Shown here piece after piece: positions 30,107 to 40,086 of a DNA stretch of 52,549 nucleotides (positions within the stretch are counted from its first letter, which is position 1; each line of letters begins with the position of its first letter). Below the pieces are notes generated by a model, which ran no database searches, had not been told where the DNA came from, and saw only the letters and a list, made by a program, of their open reading frames with translations. The position numbers and the translations under genes are program-made. This DNA is from Ramicandelaber brevisporus (lineage: Eukaryota > Kickxellomycota > Ramicandelaberales > Ramicandelaberaceae), in contig MU602738.1 of assembly GCA_025201865.1 (NCBI GenBank), positions 9,417 to 61,965 of the forward strand, written 5' to 3'.

Positions 30107-31597
30107 ATGGCTCTCGTTAACGATCGGCTCGTCTACTTTGTGGTGTTTCTGGCCTTCTTGGTGTCGGCCGCTACATTGGGCATATACTCGGCTGGCATTT
30201 CGATCGCCATACAAGCCTCAGCAATTGGCCAGCGACTCAACAAACTGGCAGTTACATACATTGTCACCTATTCAGTCGGCACATTTGTCGGCCTCGTGTA
30301 CTTTTGCTTCAGCTGTCTGCGAGCACTTCGTCCAGCGGCCAAGCGGTTCCTGCTCAACTCTGGTGTTCTCTTCTTGGCATCCGGTGTTTGCACCGGCCTG
30401 TTCGCCTACACATCGTGGTCTTTATTGCGCAATGGATTCGTGCTCCCGCTCAGTATGGATTGCGGTGCATGGGCCAAGGCAAATCGAATGAATTCACAAG
30501 GCACTGCTGCGTGCAGCCTGATTAAAGCTAGCCAGGTTCTCCCACTAGTTGGGCTTGGCCTGTGGGGCGTGGTTTGCCTGATTGCTCTTCTTGGCGTGGT
30601 TGTTTACTTGGTTCGTGGGTGCCAATCTCGTGGGAAACCAATGCACGAAGACGAGTACAACTATCAGCTAGGAGGAATTGGCAAAAACGATAGCCACAAA
30701 CTCGATGATTTGGATCGTCAAAGCGATAAAATTGGCGAACCAAACAGTCTGAACAGTCAACAGCAGCAACGGCAGCAGCAACAACAGCAGAATCAGTTCT
30801 CACCTGAGAGCAGTGTTACAACCTCTAGACCATCCCAGCAGTCGACTGCTCCAATTCTCCAGCATCCTCAGCCGATGGCATATCAATCTCAGCCAACCGC
30901 TCAGCCAGCAGTGCCACCGCCTCAGATTCAGCATCAATCGACGTCATCCTCATCAAACGGCGGCCCTCGTCCTCTTCCCTCCCTCCCTCCACAAAGCCAG
31001 CAGCAGCAGTCACTCATGGCATCTGCCCCACTGCAGCCACAGTATCCATATGCTCCGCAGCAACAACAACAACAGCAGCAGCAGTTACAGCTACAGCAAC
31101 AGCCAATGGTGCAATCATATGCACCACAAATGTATCAGCCGTACAGCAGCATCCCTGCCCAGCCGCCAGCTGGCTACTACGCTGCCCCAGCACCTGTTCC
31201 TACATCTGGCTACTATGGTGCAGCACCTCAACCGCAGGCGTCTTATCCACAGCACGCTCAGATGCAAGCCTATCCATCACAGCCGCAGCAATACGCACTG
31301 GCGTCGCCCACAGGATTGCCGCCAACTTCCTATCCTGATCAAAGCCAGCAGGGATACTTTGCCGGCGCAGCAATAACGACAACTGCTGCAACTGGGCATG
31401 TTACCGTGGCCACCACGACAGCGACAACCGCTCCGTACCGCCACATCTCTCCGTCTCAATCCCCACACCCCGTGCCCGAAACGACCACGACGTCCTCTCA
31501 GGCTCCCCCACCGCGGCCAAGCGACGACCGGCCTCCGACTTACTTTGGCCCCTCCACTACCACCGACTATGCCACTGAGATCAAGACTCAGCGCTAA
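30107..31597 (+). CDS. Four-TM (MARVEL-like) membrane protein with Pro/Gln-rich tail
   Basis: The product is 496 residues. Four hydrophobic helices lie in the first 175 or so residues (VVFLAFLVSAATLGIYSAG; VTYIVTYSVGTFVGLVYFC; FLLNSGVLFLASGVCTGLFA; VLPLVGLGLWGVVCLIALLG). The short extracellular loop before helix 4 contains a Cys pair (DCGAW...AACSL). This layout resembles fungal MARVEL or PalI/Sur7-type proteins; I cannot decide between them. The remaining 300 residues are a cytosolic Pro/Gln/Tyr-rich tail with polyQ and, near the end, RPPTYFG, a PPxY site that WW domains of Nedd4/Rsp5-type ligases bind. The probable location is the plasma membrane; the role is unknown. Confidence 0.75.
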   Translation: MALVNDRLVYFVVFLAFLVSAATLGIYSAGISIAIQASAIGQRLNKLAVTYIVTYSVGTFVGLVYFCFSCLRALRPAAKRFLLNSGVLFLASGVCTGLFAYTSWSLLRNGFVLPLSMDCGAWAKANRMNSQGTAACSLIKASQVLPLVGLGLWGVVCLIALLGVVVYLVRGCQSRGKPMHEDEYNYQLGGIGKNDSHKLDDLDRQSDKIGEPNSLNSQQQQRQQQQQQNQFSPESSVTTSRPSQQSTAPILQHPQPMAYQSQPTAQPAVPPPQIQHQSTSSSSNGGPRPLPSLPPQSQQQQSLMASAPLQPQYPYAPQQQQQQQQQLQLQQQPMVQSYAPQMYQPYSSIPAQPPAGYYAAPAPVPTSGYYGAAPQPQASYPQHAQMQAYPSQPQQYALASPTGLPPTSYPDQSQQGYFAGAAITTTAATGHVTVATTTATTAPYRHISPSQSPHPVPETTTTSSQAPPPRPSDDRPPTYFGPSTTTDYATEIKTQR

Positions 31598-32435
31598 ACT
31601 CTGTGTCTAAGGCACTAAAACAAACTCGGCAATCCTCCCTTCCGTGTCCTTTTCTAATACTTTGCTTCATTCCATTCCATTCCATTCCATATCATTCCAT
31701 ATCATTTCTAATCCAGCTCCTTTCACGAATCAGATGCATTATAAATGTAACGCAACTTTGTCATCGTTTTCCACTATCACATCTGATTGAGAAGCTATTT
31801 TGCGTGTAGCTTACACTATGCATGCTGTTGCTGCTTATGCAATAGTGTTGTAAATCACTCACAATGCGAGCTAGTGGTATGAAGTGGTCATTGCGTCCAC
31901 CGATCCTCGAATTAAAAATCTTCTGTCCCTGATTGGATGAGATTTGTCAGTCTGCTTCCCGCTCAATAAAAAGCTGGGTGTTCGCCACCTCACCGTGCCC
32001 AAAAAAACCAACCATCTATCCAGCCTTTGCCTCCGACTCGAAACAACTTCTATTACTCTTCTGTTGCTCTTCCTCTTCCTCGTCCAACCTCCCTTTTTGT
32101 TACAAATAGCGGCGCATTGAATAGAGAGAGAGCAGCCTGCAGCGCCTGTCTCTCTGTCTGTCGTATCTGAATATACCCACCCGCTCAAACCTTTCGGATA
32201 ATCCGTCAATTAGTCAGTCAGTCAGTCAGTCAGTCAGTCGGCTCAGTTCAGTTCGCTCTCACTTCGCTCGGTGTGCGAGCTTTCTTTTTCTTCTTCCCTG
32301 CGCCACTACAGTCTTTCCCCCCACATAGATACGCACACACGCACAAGCTGTCTCTTTTTGTCCTCCTGTTGTGCGTCCTCGTCCTCTGCCGCATAACCAT
32401 CTAGATACAACTTCGCTAATTGGTGAGTATTCATA
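31598..32435. promoter_or_regulatory. Spacer with (CCATT)n and (CAGT)n repeats, MFS promoter
   Basis: ATTCC/CCATT repeats lie at about 31668-31700 and (CAGT)n at 32212-32239. An ATTGG CCAAT-box in reverse is near 31932. A long C/T-rich leader precedes the ATG. No gene is seen. Confidence 0.45.
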
Positions 32436-33905
32436 ATGTCTTCCGAGAACTCGCAGCGGCAACACGCATGGCTGCAGCTGTTGTTTGCATCCGTCGCTGT
32501 CTTCTTTGTGCAAGGCTGCACTGCATACGGTCTATATCAGAATGTCCTTATCAATTCTTTTTTCAAGGACGTTGAGACCGACAGCAAGATCGCCACAGTT
32601 GGCGCCATCTCCATTGCCTTCACCAATCTCGTTGGTATCTTTGTGCCCACGATGGTCGGCAAGCTGGCACGCGGCAATCCCCTTCCAGTTTTGGCGGTTG
32701 GGTTCTGCTTTGTGTTTGCTGGCTATCTCGGTGCATCATTTGGAACTCGTCTGTGGCACCTGGTACTGTGTCAAGGTTTTTTGGTCGGATGTGGCATTCC
32801 AATGGTGTGCGGCCCATTGTTGGTGGGGATTCCGCTCAAGTTTGATGAGAAGGAGCGCAGACTGCCGACAGCGATTCTGGCGACCATTGGAGGTATCGGT
32901 GGGCTGTTCATGGTGCCTTCAACTGCTCGAGTGATTGTGGACCGCGGACTGGACTGGGGATACCGGACGGCTGGCATTACATGCGGTTTGTCAACCCTAC
33001 TTGCCATTGCGATCATGTTCACGCTGCGTACACTGCAGCAGAGACAACTCCAGCAACATCACAAATTGCAGCAAAAGGAGGCGATCATTCAAAGCGACAA
33101 AGATGATGACGACGACACCACTGATACTCAATTACCGGTCACAACCAGATCCCCGTCGATAGAAAGCAATACCAGTTCCGATGAGAAGCAAGTTGCACGC
33201 CTGCCATCTTCATCTCCAGCCTCGGCTCCAACTCCAGCTGCGGCACCTTCCCTGAGTGCGCAGCTTGCCATCGGCTACGGTTGGCTTGCTCGTTCACCTC
33301 TGCTGAGCTTGCCGCTGTCACTTTCGGCATTCTTTGCAATGGGCTCCTTCTTCCTCCCGCTGTTCTTCATTCCATCCGAGACTACGAGACTTGGTTACCA
33401 CTTCCCAATCTCTCCAACCCTTGCGGGCTGCTTCGGTGGCAGCACTGGTCTCGGCCGTGGCATCGCTGTTTTCTTTGCAGCCAAATACCCACACCTCATT
33501 CGACGCACCCATCTGGCCATGAAGTTTACAGCTGCTTTCTTTGCATATGTCCTGTGGGTTCCACGCTACGATGTTCCAGCTCTGTACTTTGTATTCATCA
33601 TTTTATACGGTCTTGCTGCCGGTCTCGAGACTGGTTTACAGCCGCTCGCTCTGAACGGCATCGTGCGAGATGCTGCGAGCGAGAATGAGAAGAGCAATGC
33701 ACCGGCGGTTGGTGGACATGTGTTCAGAGTGCTGATGCTTGTTCACGCATTTGGCGCGATGCTGTGGATTCCAATTGCTGGATACTTGCTCGATACCCTC
33801 ACTGACAACCCAGCCAACTCTAGACCGGTGAGCTTGCTGTGTGCCATCCTGTGGACCGCATCCGGCATCTCATTTGCACTGGGCATGCTTTCACTTCGTC
33901 GATGA
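32436..33905 (+). CDS. MFS transporter, monocarboxylate-porter-like
   Basis: The product is 489 residues with 12 predicted hydrophobic helices in two groups of six. A polar loop (about 195-280) holds polyQ/His, an Asp run and Ser/Pro sequence. GxxVGCGIPMVCGPLLVGIPL followed by ERRLPTAILATIGGIGGLFM fits helices 4-5 of the monocarboxylate/oxalate porter group of the major facilitator superfamily. The substrate is unknown; a proton-linked organic acid or a vitamin is possible. The start is the first ATG of the frame, with a GGTGAGTATTCATA leader directly before it. Confidence 0.82.
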   Translation: MSSENSQRQHAWLQLLFASVAVFFVQGCTAYGLYQNVLINSFFKDVETDSKIATVGAISIAFTNLVGIFVPTMVGKLARGNPLPVLAVGFCFVFAGYLGASFGTRLWHLVLCQGFLVGCGIPMVCGPLLVGIPLKFDEKERRLPTAILATIGGIGGLFMVPSTARVIVDRGLDWGYRTAGITCGLSTLLAIAIMFTLRTLQQRQLQQHHKLQQKEAIIQSDKDDDDDTTDTQLPVTTRSPSIESNTSSDEKQVARLPSSSPASAPTPAAAPSLSAQLAIGYGWLARSPLLSLPLSLSAFFAMGSFFLPLFFIPSETTRLGYHFPISPTLAGCFGGSTGLGRGIAVFFAAKYPHLIRRTHLAMKFTAAFFAYVLWVPRYDVPALYFVFIILYGLAAGLETGLQPLALNGIVRDAASENEKSNAPAVGGHVFRVLMLVHAFGAMLWIPIAGYLLDTLTDNPANSRPVSLLCAILWTASGISFALGMLSLRR

Positions 33906-35936
33906 ACACTTCCCTTCCCCTGCAATTACAATATAAACTCTTCTTTTTTTTTTACTTTGCTGTGCACTTTGCCTTCACGTCTTGTTACATAATTCCTCGC
34001 TGTCTTTTATACTGTTTCTATAGATAGTCAGTCGATCGCGAAATGTAGACGTTGCGCAGCACAACAATTTGTACTCTTGCCGTCGCACCTGCTGAGCTGT
34101 TCACCGAGAACTCCGTATTGCTCATCTCTGTAGTATAAACAAGCATAGCGAAACCTAGCTGCCGGCATACGTACATATATGCATACATGTCTACACTCGC
34201 ACTAACTCCCCCTTCACCGGCTGTGATGTGCCGCTGCTAGTCGAAGTAATTGTGACAAGTAGCGCACGCGTCACAGTTGCAGTTGTGAAGCTGGTTAGCA
34301 GACAGACTGGTGTGGTATTCAGCCGCATTGCTTGTGCCACCCGCCTGTGCATCCAACATTTCTAATTGCAGACTGGCAGGCAGACACACATGTCTGTCCT
34401 TTCATCCATTCCCCGATCCGGGCTGTCCACACCCGTCCCCTCCTCCTTCACAATAAATGGACGGTGAGGATGTGATACAACCCTGTTCCTTTTTCTTCTT
34501 ATTCGAGTGAGTACGTGTGCTGCGATGGACTCTCTTTACTACTCTCTCTGACTCTCACTTTGAACTTGCACAGATTGCAGTAGGAACAAACCATTCTTTC
34601 TTGCTTGCACACACACACACATACACCACACTTTCTTTCGCCAATTATCGCCATTCCGTTCAGTTCTCTCTCTTTCGCGAAGTGTATTTTCCCAGAAGAA
34701 GTGAATGTCCGCGCTGAACGGGGGAATCCATAACACTTTATTGACCTGCACCTCGCTCTATTAGCCCGTTTCTCCTTTCTCTTCCAAACGAACCAATACC
34801 TCTCGTTTATTCCTCTCCCACTTTTCGTTAGTTTTCTTTGTTTGTTCACCACAGCCAGTCATCTTCGCTCATCTCGACACCTCCATTTTGCAAACAAACA
34901 AACTCACAAGTAATTGTTGCTACATAACAGGTACGTTTACATCTTCGTCAGAGGAGCCCATTGATGCATTTGATGTTTCTCTTTTGCACTCCTCTCGATG
35001 CACGCTTGTGGAATTCACCGCCGTGCCAAGAGTTCATCGTGTGGGATGTGGGTGTATAGCCTCTCAGGACTCTCAATCGCATCAGCTCACTTCTGCTACT
35101 CCCACTCCACGTCTCTTGTCTGCCGCAGTCTTTCCAGTCCCATTCCTCTTGGTTGGAGTATCCCAATATACCGCATCCTGTCACTGACACGTTTTTTTTT
35201 TAACTGCTCAGCTCTTACACTCTATTGTGTATCCGTGTCCCCGTTCGCGCATTCAAACGGGAGTTGTCCATTTTTGGGTGACAATCGCGCTGTTACAGGT
35301 TCGGCTCGCGGTTCAGCCAACACTCATTGCACCTTCTTACGTTTTGTACCTTCTTCCCCTCCCTCCCTCTCTCCACCGATTTGGTTCTTCCTCTTGTACT
35401 CTAAAAGGAGACCTACAAATACTCATTTTACACTTCATTCTCGGGACTGTTGCCCTCGCGCACAACACAAGCTTTGTTATCGGCATTCCATTTACCTTAG
35501 CGCAGGTCATTGCCCTCACATATCACATTTTTTTTTCTTACTCTTCTTTCAGGATTATTGGCGGTCACCTCCCTCTTATTCCCCTTCTTTTCTCTCTCTC
35601 CCTCTACCGCAGGTCTGTTCGCATCCACACTACATTTTTCTTTTTGGTTGACAGCTTGGCGCCTCACATTCGTTCCAGTTCCACATTTCTTTGCTCTCTC
35701 TGTGAACACTGCCTTCTAAAAGCCAGTACTTCAATTTGCCTGTTACACTTCCCCTCACAGCCGTGCTCGTTGCAGATTGTTGCATTGCGCTTCACTTTAA
35801 AAAAAATACACTGCATATTGTTCCCGCTGATTTTTTTGCCATTCGTTCCTCTATCAACACCTGTTTAGCCCTTTATTTTGTGTCTTGGTATTGTTATAGC
35901 AATATACCTTGGGTAGCAATCATCACATCAGCACAC
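33906..35936. promoter_or_regulatory. 2-kb spacer and long pyrimidine-rich leader of gene C
   Basis: No convincing gene. ORFs in 34998-35870 consist of Ser/Leu/Pro/Phe from C/T-rich DNA. T-runs occur at about 35191-35200 and 35528-35538. A consensus-like donor (CAG|GTACGT, 34931-34936) and an acceptor after a polypyrimidine tract (TTCTTTCAG, ending 35552) could bound a 5' UTR intron of about 620 nt. Confidence 0.35.
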
Positions 35937-38846
35937 ATGGCCGGCCGGGTGGATTCGCCCGAGCCTGACTCGGTTTACTGCACCTTGTCATCCACTCCAG
36001 TGACCTCTCCCACTCAGTCACATTTGCGAAGTGTTTTTATTCCGCAGCAACAGCAGCAACAACAACAACAGCAGCAGTATTATCAACAGTTACAAACTGC
36101 ACATCGTCCCTCAGTCCCTCCTTTGTCTACTTCACAGCCACTACTACAGCCACCACCGCTACCGCTACCGCCAATGCCATCACAGGGATATCAACCAATT
36201 CAACAGCCATTCAGCAATCCTCTGCCAGCAGATATGGCACAACATGTAGTCAGAAACATACCTCTCGAGCACATCCAACCATCAACAGTCAATACATTCT
36301 ACGTTCAACAAGCACCAAGTTTACCAGGACCATATCCGCAGCAGTTCCAGTATATGAGCTCTACCACTGTTAACGCTATGTCAAGCCAGCAGTATCCACT
36401 GATTAACCCCAATCAATATCAATACATGGCATCAATACCAGCACCTGAGCATGCCACCTCGTACACTCATGTGCAATATCAGCCTCAATTACAGCAGCAA
36501 CTTCAACAGCAACAGCCACAGACACAGCCACAGACACAGCAATCCCAGCTCCAACAAACTCAGCTCCAACAGTCTCAGCTTCAACAGCCTATACAGAATA
36601 ATATCCTGGTTGACCGCACATATACATCACGTATGGTTCACACGGAACATTTTCTGGCATCGTCATATCCACAAACATCAACTACAACCACGAGTGGCCA
36701 GCTAAACCAAGCCACACTGGCTGCTCAAGTGTATCCAACCCGGCACAATAGCCTTCAGTACACCTCGACGCAACAGCGTCAACAGCGGTATCAGCCACAG
36801 CCAGAGCATGAGCAACTCTTCGTATTCGACTCACAGCAAAACTATACACACTTACATGACTCTGGATTTATGGACCACGTTCCAGCAACGCCGCCTCCAA
36901 CCTACGGGCAAGCAATGTCAAGTTGGCAACCGACTCCCTTTCAACAACAGCAACAGCAGTATCACCTTGGGCCAAGTAATATGACTGGGCTGTTCATACG
37001 TGACAGACCGCTAGCAATACCAACTGAAACTACACGCGCCATTGCAGCCGCTATTGGACCCAACAACCAGGCGAAGCGACAGGAACCATCTCAACCACAG
37101 TCAGTCCCCGTCGCTACTCGAAATGTGACACCACCTCCACCACAGCCTCCACAGCCTCCACAGCCTCCACAGCCTCCACATCCTCCACTAGTCCCACCTC
37201 CGCCACCAGCAGCAGTTGCAACTACAGCCGTCAGAAGAGAAGAACACCCTGCTGCACAGCCAGTGTCACCACCTCGTCAAGCTCGAGTTGCTGAGACACC
37301 AGCATTGTCAGCGCGACAACAACAACCACAACAACAACAGCGCACTGAGTCACAAGAACAGACACGAGAACCTCGACATGCCTCACAACCAGAGCAGCAA
37401 TCACAATCACGGCCGCAGGAGCGTCGACGCACACGGCCGCCTGTTCGCAGTGCAGCGGATATTCTCATGGGCATCCAATATGGTGAATTTGACTTGGCGT
37501 TGGCGCATCGAGTCGTCTCACCAGTCAACTTGATCCGAGGACCATCAACAGCCATGGTCAGTGATCTCAAGAGACAGCGCAGCAGTGAATACTACAAACT
37601 AAGCCGTGAGCCAGCACAAAATGTCAACGATTGGTATCGACCGCCAGCCTATCTCGACAAGGACCGATTCCCAGCTTGCACATTCTGCTTCACCTACTTT
37701 ATCCAGCCAAACACCAGCAACCAGCGCCTAGCGGCCCAGCACTGTTCAATGTGTGGATACATCTTCTGCCGCAACTGCACAGATTATAAGCAGGCTCTAG
37801 GCAGCAACGCAGCATATCTCAGTCAAGTCTGCTGTACCTGCAATCGATTGCTGTTACTTGTGTCCTCCTGGTCTTCACCACGCAACCACAAAATGAGGAA
37901 GAAAAAGAAGAAGAGCCACGAAGACCAGTCCCGTCTTGAAAAGGTACAGAGTGCCTTTCAGGCGGCATTCCGCGACCCGAACCCTAAGCTCAGCTACCAC
38001 GAGTTCCTCTATTATCGCCTGGTCAGCCTGCCTCTGCCTGAAGACATTTTCCGCCTTGCTGGCATCAGCTACGACTCTCGCGTGCAAACTCCATCGCCGT
38101 ATCTGGACTTGGCTGACATGGGTGCTCGCAATGTGGCGGTCGCTAAAGTTGTGGCGCTCATTTTCCAGTTCCAGCCTGATCCCAATTTGTCGATCCGTTT
38201 GCCATCGAGTGACTTGAAGATTGATGCATCGTACCAGGAGCTCCAGTTGATTAGTGTTCAGAGAGAACTAGATACATTCCAACCAGAGGATCGATTACAC
38301 TTGGCTGAACTGATTGCATGTGAGGAGGTTGAACAGGCAGCAGGTGTCAACTGTAGAGAGACAATGATGTCCGATGTTATCATTCAACAAGCAGCTGAGC
38401 GTGCTGGCCGTAAACTCATCTTGTCGCTACTGAGATATCCAACCGCTGCTTTGAGTGCATTTGCCAGCAAGTGGATGATGACGGCTCAAGCAGATATGAC
38501 TGCAACAACAACAACAGAATCGGCAGCGCTATCGCCACCATCATCGGCAAGAACACTCAGCGACGAACTAGGTTTGGACACTAACATGTGCCACTTGTGT
38601 GGTCTGCGCAATACTGGCGACGGTTTCATGGTGTTTTATCCGTGCTGTCATTTTGCTTGCAAGAGCTGTGCCAAGAGAATACCTAAGTGTATTGAGTGCA
38701 AACACAAGGCGAAGATCGAGTATATCCGTGAATGGCCATTCTCATCGCTAATAGTGGAAAAGGCACACGATCCAGCTCAAGTGGCCTCGGCTGAAACGTT
38801 TAGTAGACGTAAACAGAGATATGGGTTGTTCAACAACACTAACTAA
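35937..38846 (+). CDS. FYVE-like zinc finger / RING protein, family member C
   Basis: The product is 969 residues from the first ATG; the frame runs back to a TTG at 35736 through leader-like sequence. The N-terminal 550 residues are Gln/Pro-rich with polyQ, (QLQ)n-like units and PQPPQPPQPP repeats. Then DKDRFPACTFCFTYF opens a FYVE-order cysteine set (HCSMCGYIFCRNC...CCTC, about 577-635) lacking the R(R/K)HHCR motif. A Lys-rich patch (KMRKKKKKSHE) and PEDIFRLAGISYDS follow. At about 885-925 is a good C3HC4 RING: CHLC-x11-CCH-x2-C-x2-C-x5-C-x2-C. The combination suggests an E3 ubiquitin ligase acting on a membrane; the basic patch might help lipid binding. It is a paralogue of genes A and B, about 16 kb away. 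Confidence 0.82.
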   Translation: MAGRVDSPEPDSVYCTLSSTPVTSPTQSHLRSVFIPQQQQQQQQQQQYYQQLQTAHRPSVPPLSTSQPLLQPPPLPLPPMPSQGYQPIQQPFSNPLPADMAQHVVRNIPLEHIQPSTVNTFYVQQAPSLPGPYPQQFQYMSSTTVNAMSSQQYPLINPNQYQYMASIPAPEHATSYTHVQYQPQLQQQLQQQQPQTQPQTQQSQLQQTQLQQSQLQQPIQNNILVDRTYTSRMVHTEHFLASSYPQTSTTTTSGQLNQATLAAQVYPTRHNSLQYTSTQQRQQRYQPQPEHEQLFVFDSQQNYTHLHDSGFMDHVPATPPPTYGQAMSSWQPTPFQQQQQQYHLGPSNMTGLFIRDRPLAIPTETTRAIAAAIGPNNQAKRQEPSQPQSVPVATRNVTPPPPQPPQPPQPPQPPHPPLVPPPPPAAVATTAVRREEHPAAQPVSPPRQARVAETPALSARQQQPQQQQRTESQEQTREPRHASQPEQQSQSRPQERRRTRPPVRSAADILMGIQYGEFDLALAHRVVSPVNLIRGPSTAMVSDLKRQRSSEYYKLSREPAQNVNDWYRPPAYLDKDRFPACTFCFTYFIQPNTSNQRLAAQHCSMCGYIFCRNCTDYKQALGSNAAYLSQVCCTCNRLLLLVSSWSSPRNHKMRKKKKKSHEDQSRLEKVQSAFQAAFRDPNPKLSYHEFLYYRLVSLPLPEDIFRLAGISYDSRVQTPSPYLDLADMGARNVAVAKVVALIFQFQPDPNLSIRLPSSDLKIDASYQELQLISVQRELDTFQPEDRLHLAELIACEEVEQAAGVNCRETMMSDVIIQQAAERAGRKLILSLLRYPTAALSAFASKWMMTAQADMTATTTTESAALSPPSSARTLSDELGLDTNMCHLCGLRNTGDGFMVFYPCCHFACKSCAKRIPKCIECKHKAKIEYIREWPFSSLIVEKAHDPAQVASAETFSRRKQRYGLFNNTN

Positions 38847-39142
38847 TCCCATTTTATTATTCTTATTCTTATCATCATTATCATTAGTATTGTACTTTCG
38901 TATACATTATAGATTTCGCTTTCCCCTCCATCTTTCCTATCCCAAGTTAAGTTTCCCCCAGTTTCCTCATCTTCATCACCATTCTATCGCTTTTCGTATC
39001 CTCCTCTTTAGTTTCTATGTGTATTTTTCGTATTTTCGTAGTTCATCCTTTTTGAACAAAGTTTGTTTTTCTAGTGATTACGTTTGTGTTAGTGTCGTTG
39101 TTATTGTTAGTGCTTTAAAAGAAAGTGTATCGAGTAATGTGG
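38847..39142. other. Convergent 3' flank, T-rich
   Basis: A T-rich stretch between the 3' ends of gene C (plus) and the hotdog gene (minus). No feature is seen. Confidence 0.4.
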
Positions 39143-39661
39143 TTACAGTTTGGAATCGAGGTTAAATCTACTTTGGCGTACAGCAGCATAGAGTTTACCC
39201 TTCTCTCCATTTGGCAACACTTCGTGGAACTCTATCATTGAATCCATCGTCTTACCGCCATGTTCATATCTCAGACACTTGGCATCCATCTGCACAAGCT
39301 GGCCCAATGCCGGTCTGGAGTGAATGGTGGCAGAAATGTTGATGCTGACTGTTTTCAGCATGGCGTGCTCTTGGCTCGGGACAGCGGTGATGATGGCAAA
39401 ATAGTCCGTGTTGTCAGAAATGGCCACGATGGCGCCGTCGTCCATCAGGCCGGTGGTTGCATCGCACATGGATGGCTGAACATTGAACTGAAGCTCGACG
39501 AGGCCGTACTCTGAGTGGATGCACTTGAAGTGCTGCAGTAGCTCAATGGTATACTCTCCTGAGTCCGCAAAGTGGCCCAGAACTGACTGGACAAGGTCTG
39601 GTGTGAACCAGGTGCCGTTAACCTTGTCGGCCGTGATGACAGTATCGTTCGAAGAGTTCAT
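39143..39661 (-). CDS. Hotdog-fold thioesterase-like protein 1, PTS1 (-SKL), half active site
   Basis: The ATG at 39661 gives 172 residues. The frame is open further upstream (to 39892) through a repeat-derived hydrophobic stretch that I exclude. The core resembles the PaaI/ACOT13 (THEM2) group: VELQFNVQPSMCDATTGLMDDGAIVAISDNTDYFAI is the central helix region and VSINISATIHSRPALGQ the following strand. Against ACOT13, the catalytic Asp65 is kept (D83) and Ser83 is Thr104, but Asn50 is Ala68 and His56-Gly57 are Asp74-Asp75. The C-terminus is DSKL, a peroxisomal targeting signal. It is divergent from a second hotdog gene with the opposite losses, 425 bp away. The substrate would be an acyl-CoA. 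Confidence 0.8.
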   Translation of the reverse strand: MNSSNDTVITADKVNGTWFTPDLVQSVLGHFADSGEYTIELLQHFKCIHSEYGLVELQFNVQPSMCDATTGLMDDGAIVAISDNTDYFAIITAVPSQEHAMLKTVSINISATIHSRPALGQLVQMDAKCLRYEHGGKTMDSMIEFHEVLPNGEKGKLYAAVRQSRFNLDSKL

Positions 39662-40086
39662 TATTGCGTTGTCTGGCAGAAACAGTGATAGAAAAAGAAG
39701 AAGACAAAGAGTAAGACAAAGACAAAGAGCAAGAACAGGTGAGGCAGACAGACAGCGAGCCAGGGCGACTTCACGTGGATCAGAGTTTGTGGTTTGCAAA
39801 GTCGTTTGAGCGTATGAGTGGCTTAGAAGAGTGGTCAGCCTGGTTTGACTCGAGGGGAGAAGGTGGGCGTGAACAAGGACGTCGTCAGGCACGGACTAAC
39901 GTGAGCGAGTGGCAAAGCGGCTTCACAAGATCTCGGCGAATCTCCACTTCATCCAGCTGAAAAAAAGTCGGACCTATCTTTCATATCCACCCCACACAAA
40001 CACACTCACTCACTCGCTTCACACATACACACTCGCTTCGCACTCTCACAGGTATCAACACACACAACTTTACTTTGAACCCGAAG
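39662..40086. promoter_or_regulatory. Shared divergent promoter of the two hotdog genes
   Basis: The 425 bp between the two ATGs hold A/G-rich simple sequence (39675-39745) on one side and a C/A-rich leader with ACTC/ACAC repeats (39990-40050) on the other. I see no clear palindromic response element. Confidence 0.45.

Noticed and set aside
34998-35868. Two overlapping hydrophobic frames of about 215 codons
   Set aside because: Composition is Ser/Leu/Phe/Pro from C/T-rich DNA, there is no family resemblance, and the two frames overlap. It fits a leader or spacer.
39662-39892. N-terminal extension of the minus-strand hotdog protein with a hydrophobic stretch
   Set aside because: The Leu/Cys-rich stretch derives from (AAAGAC)n-like simple sequence. 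A secretory or membrane anchor would conflict with the C-terminal SKL.
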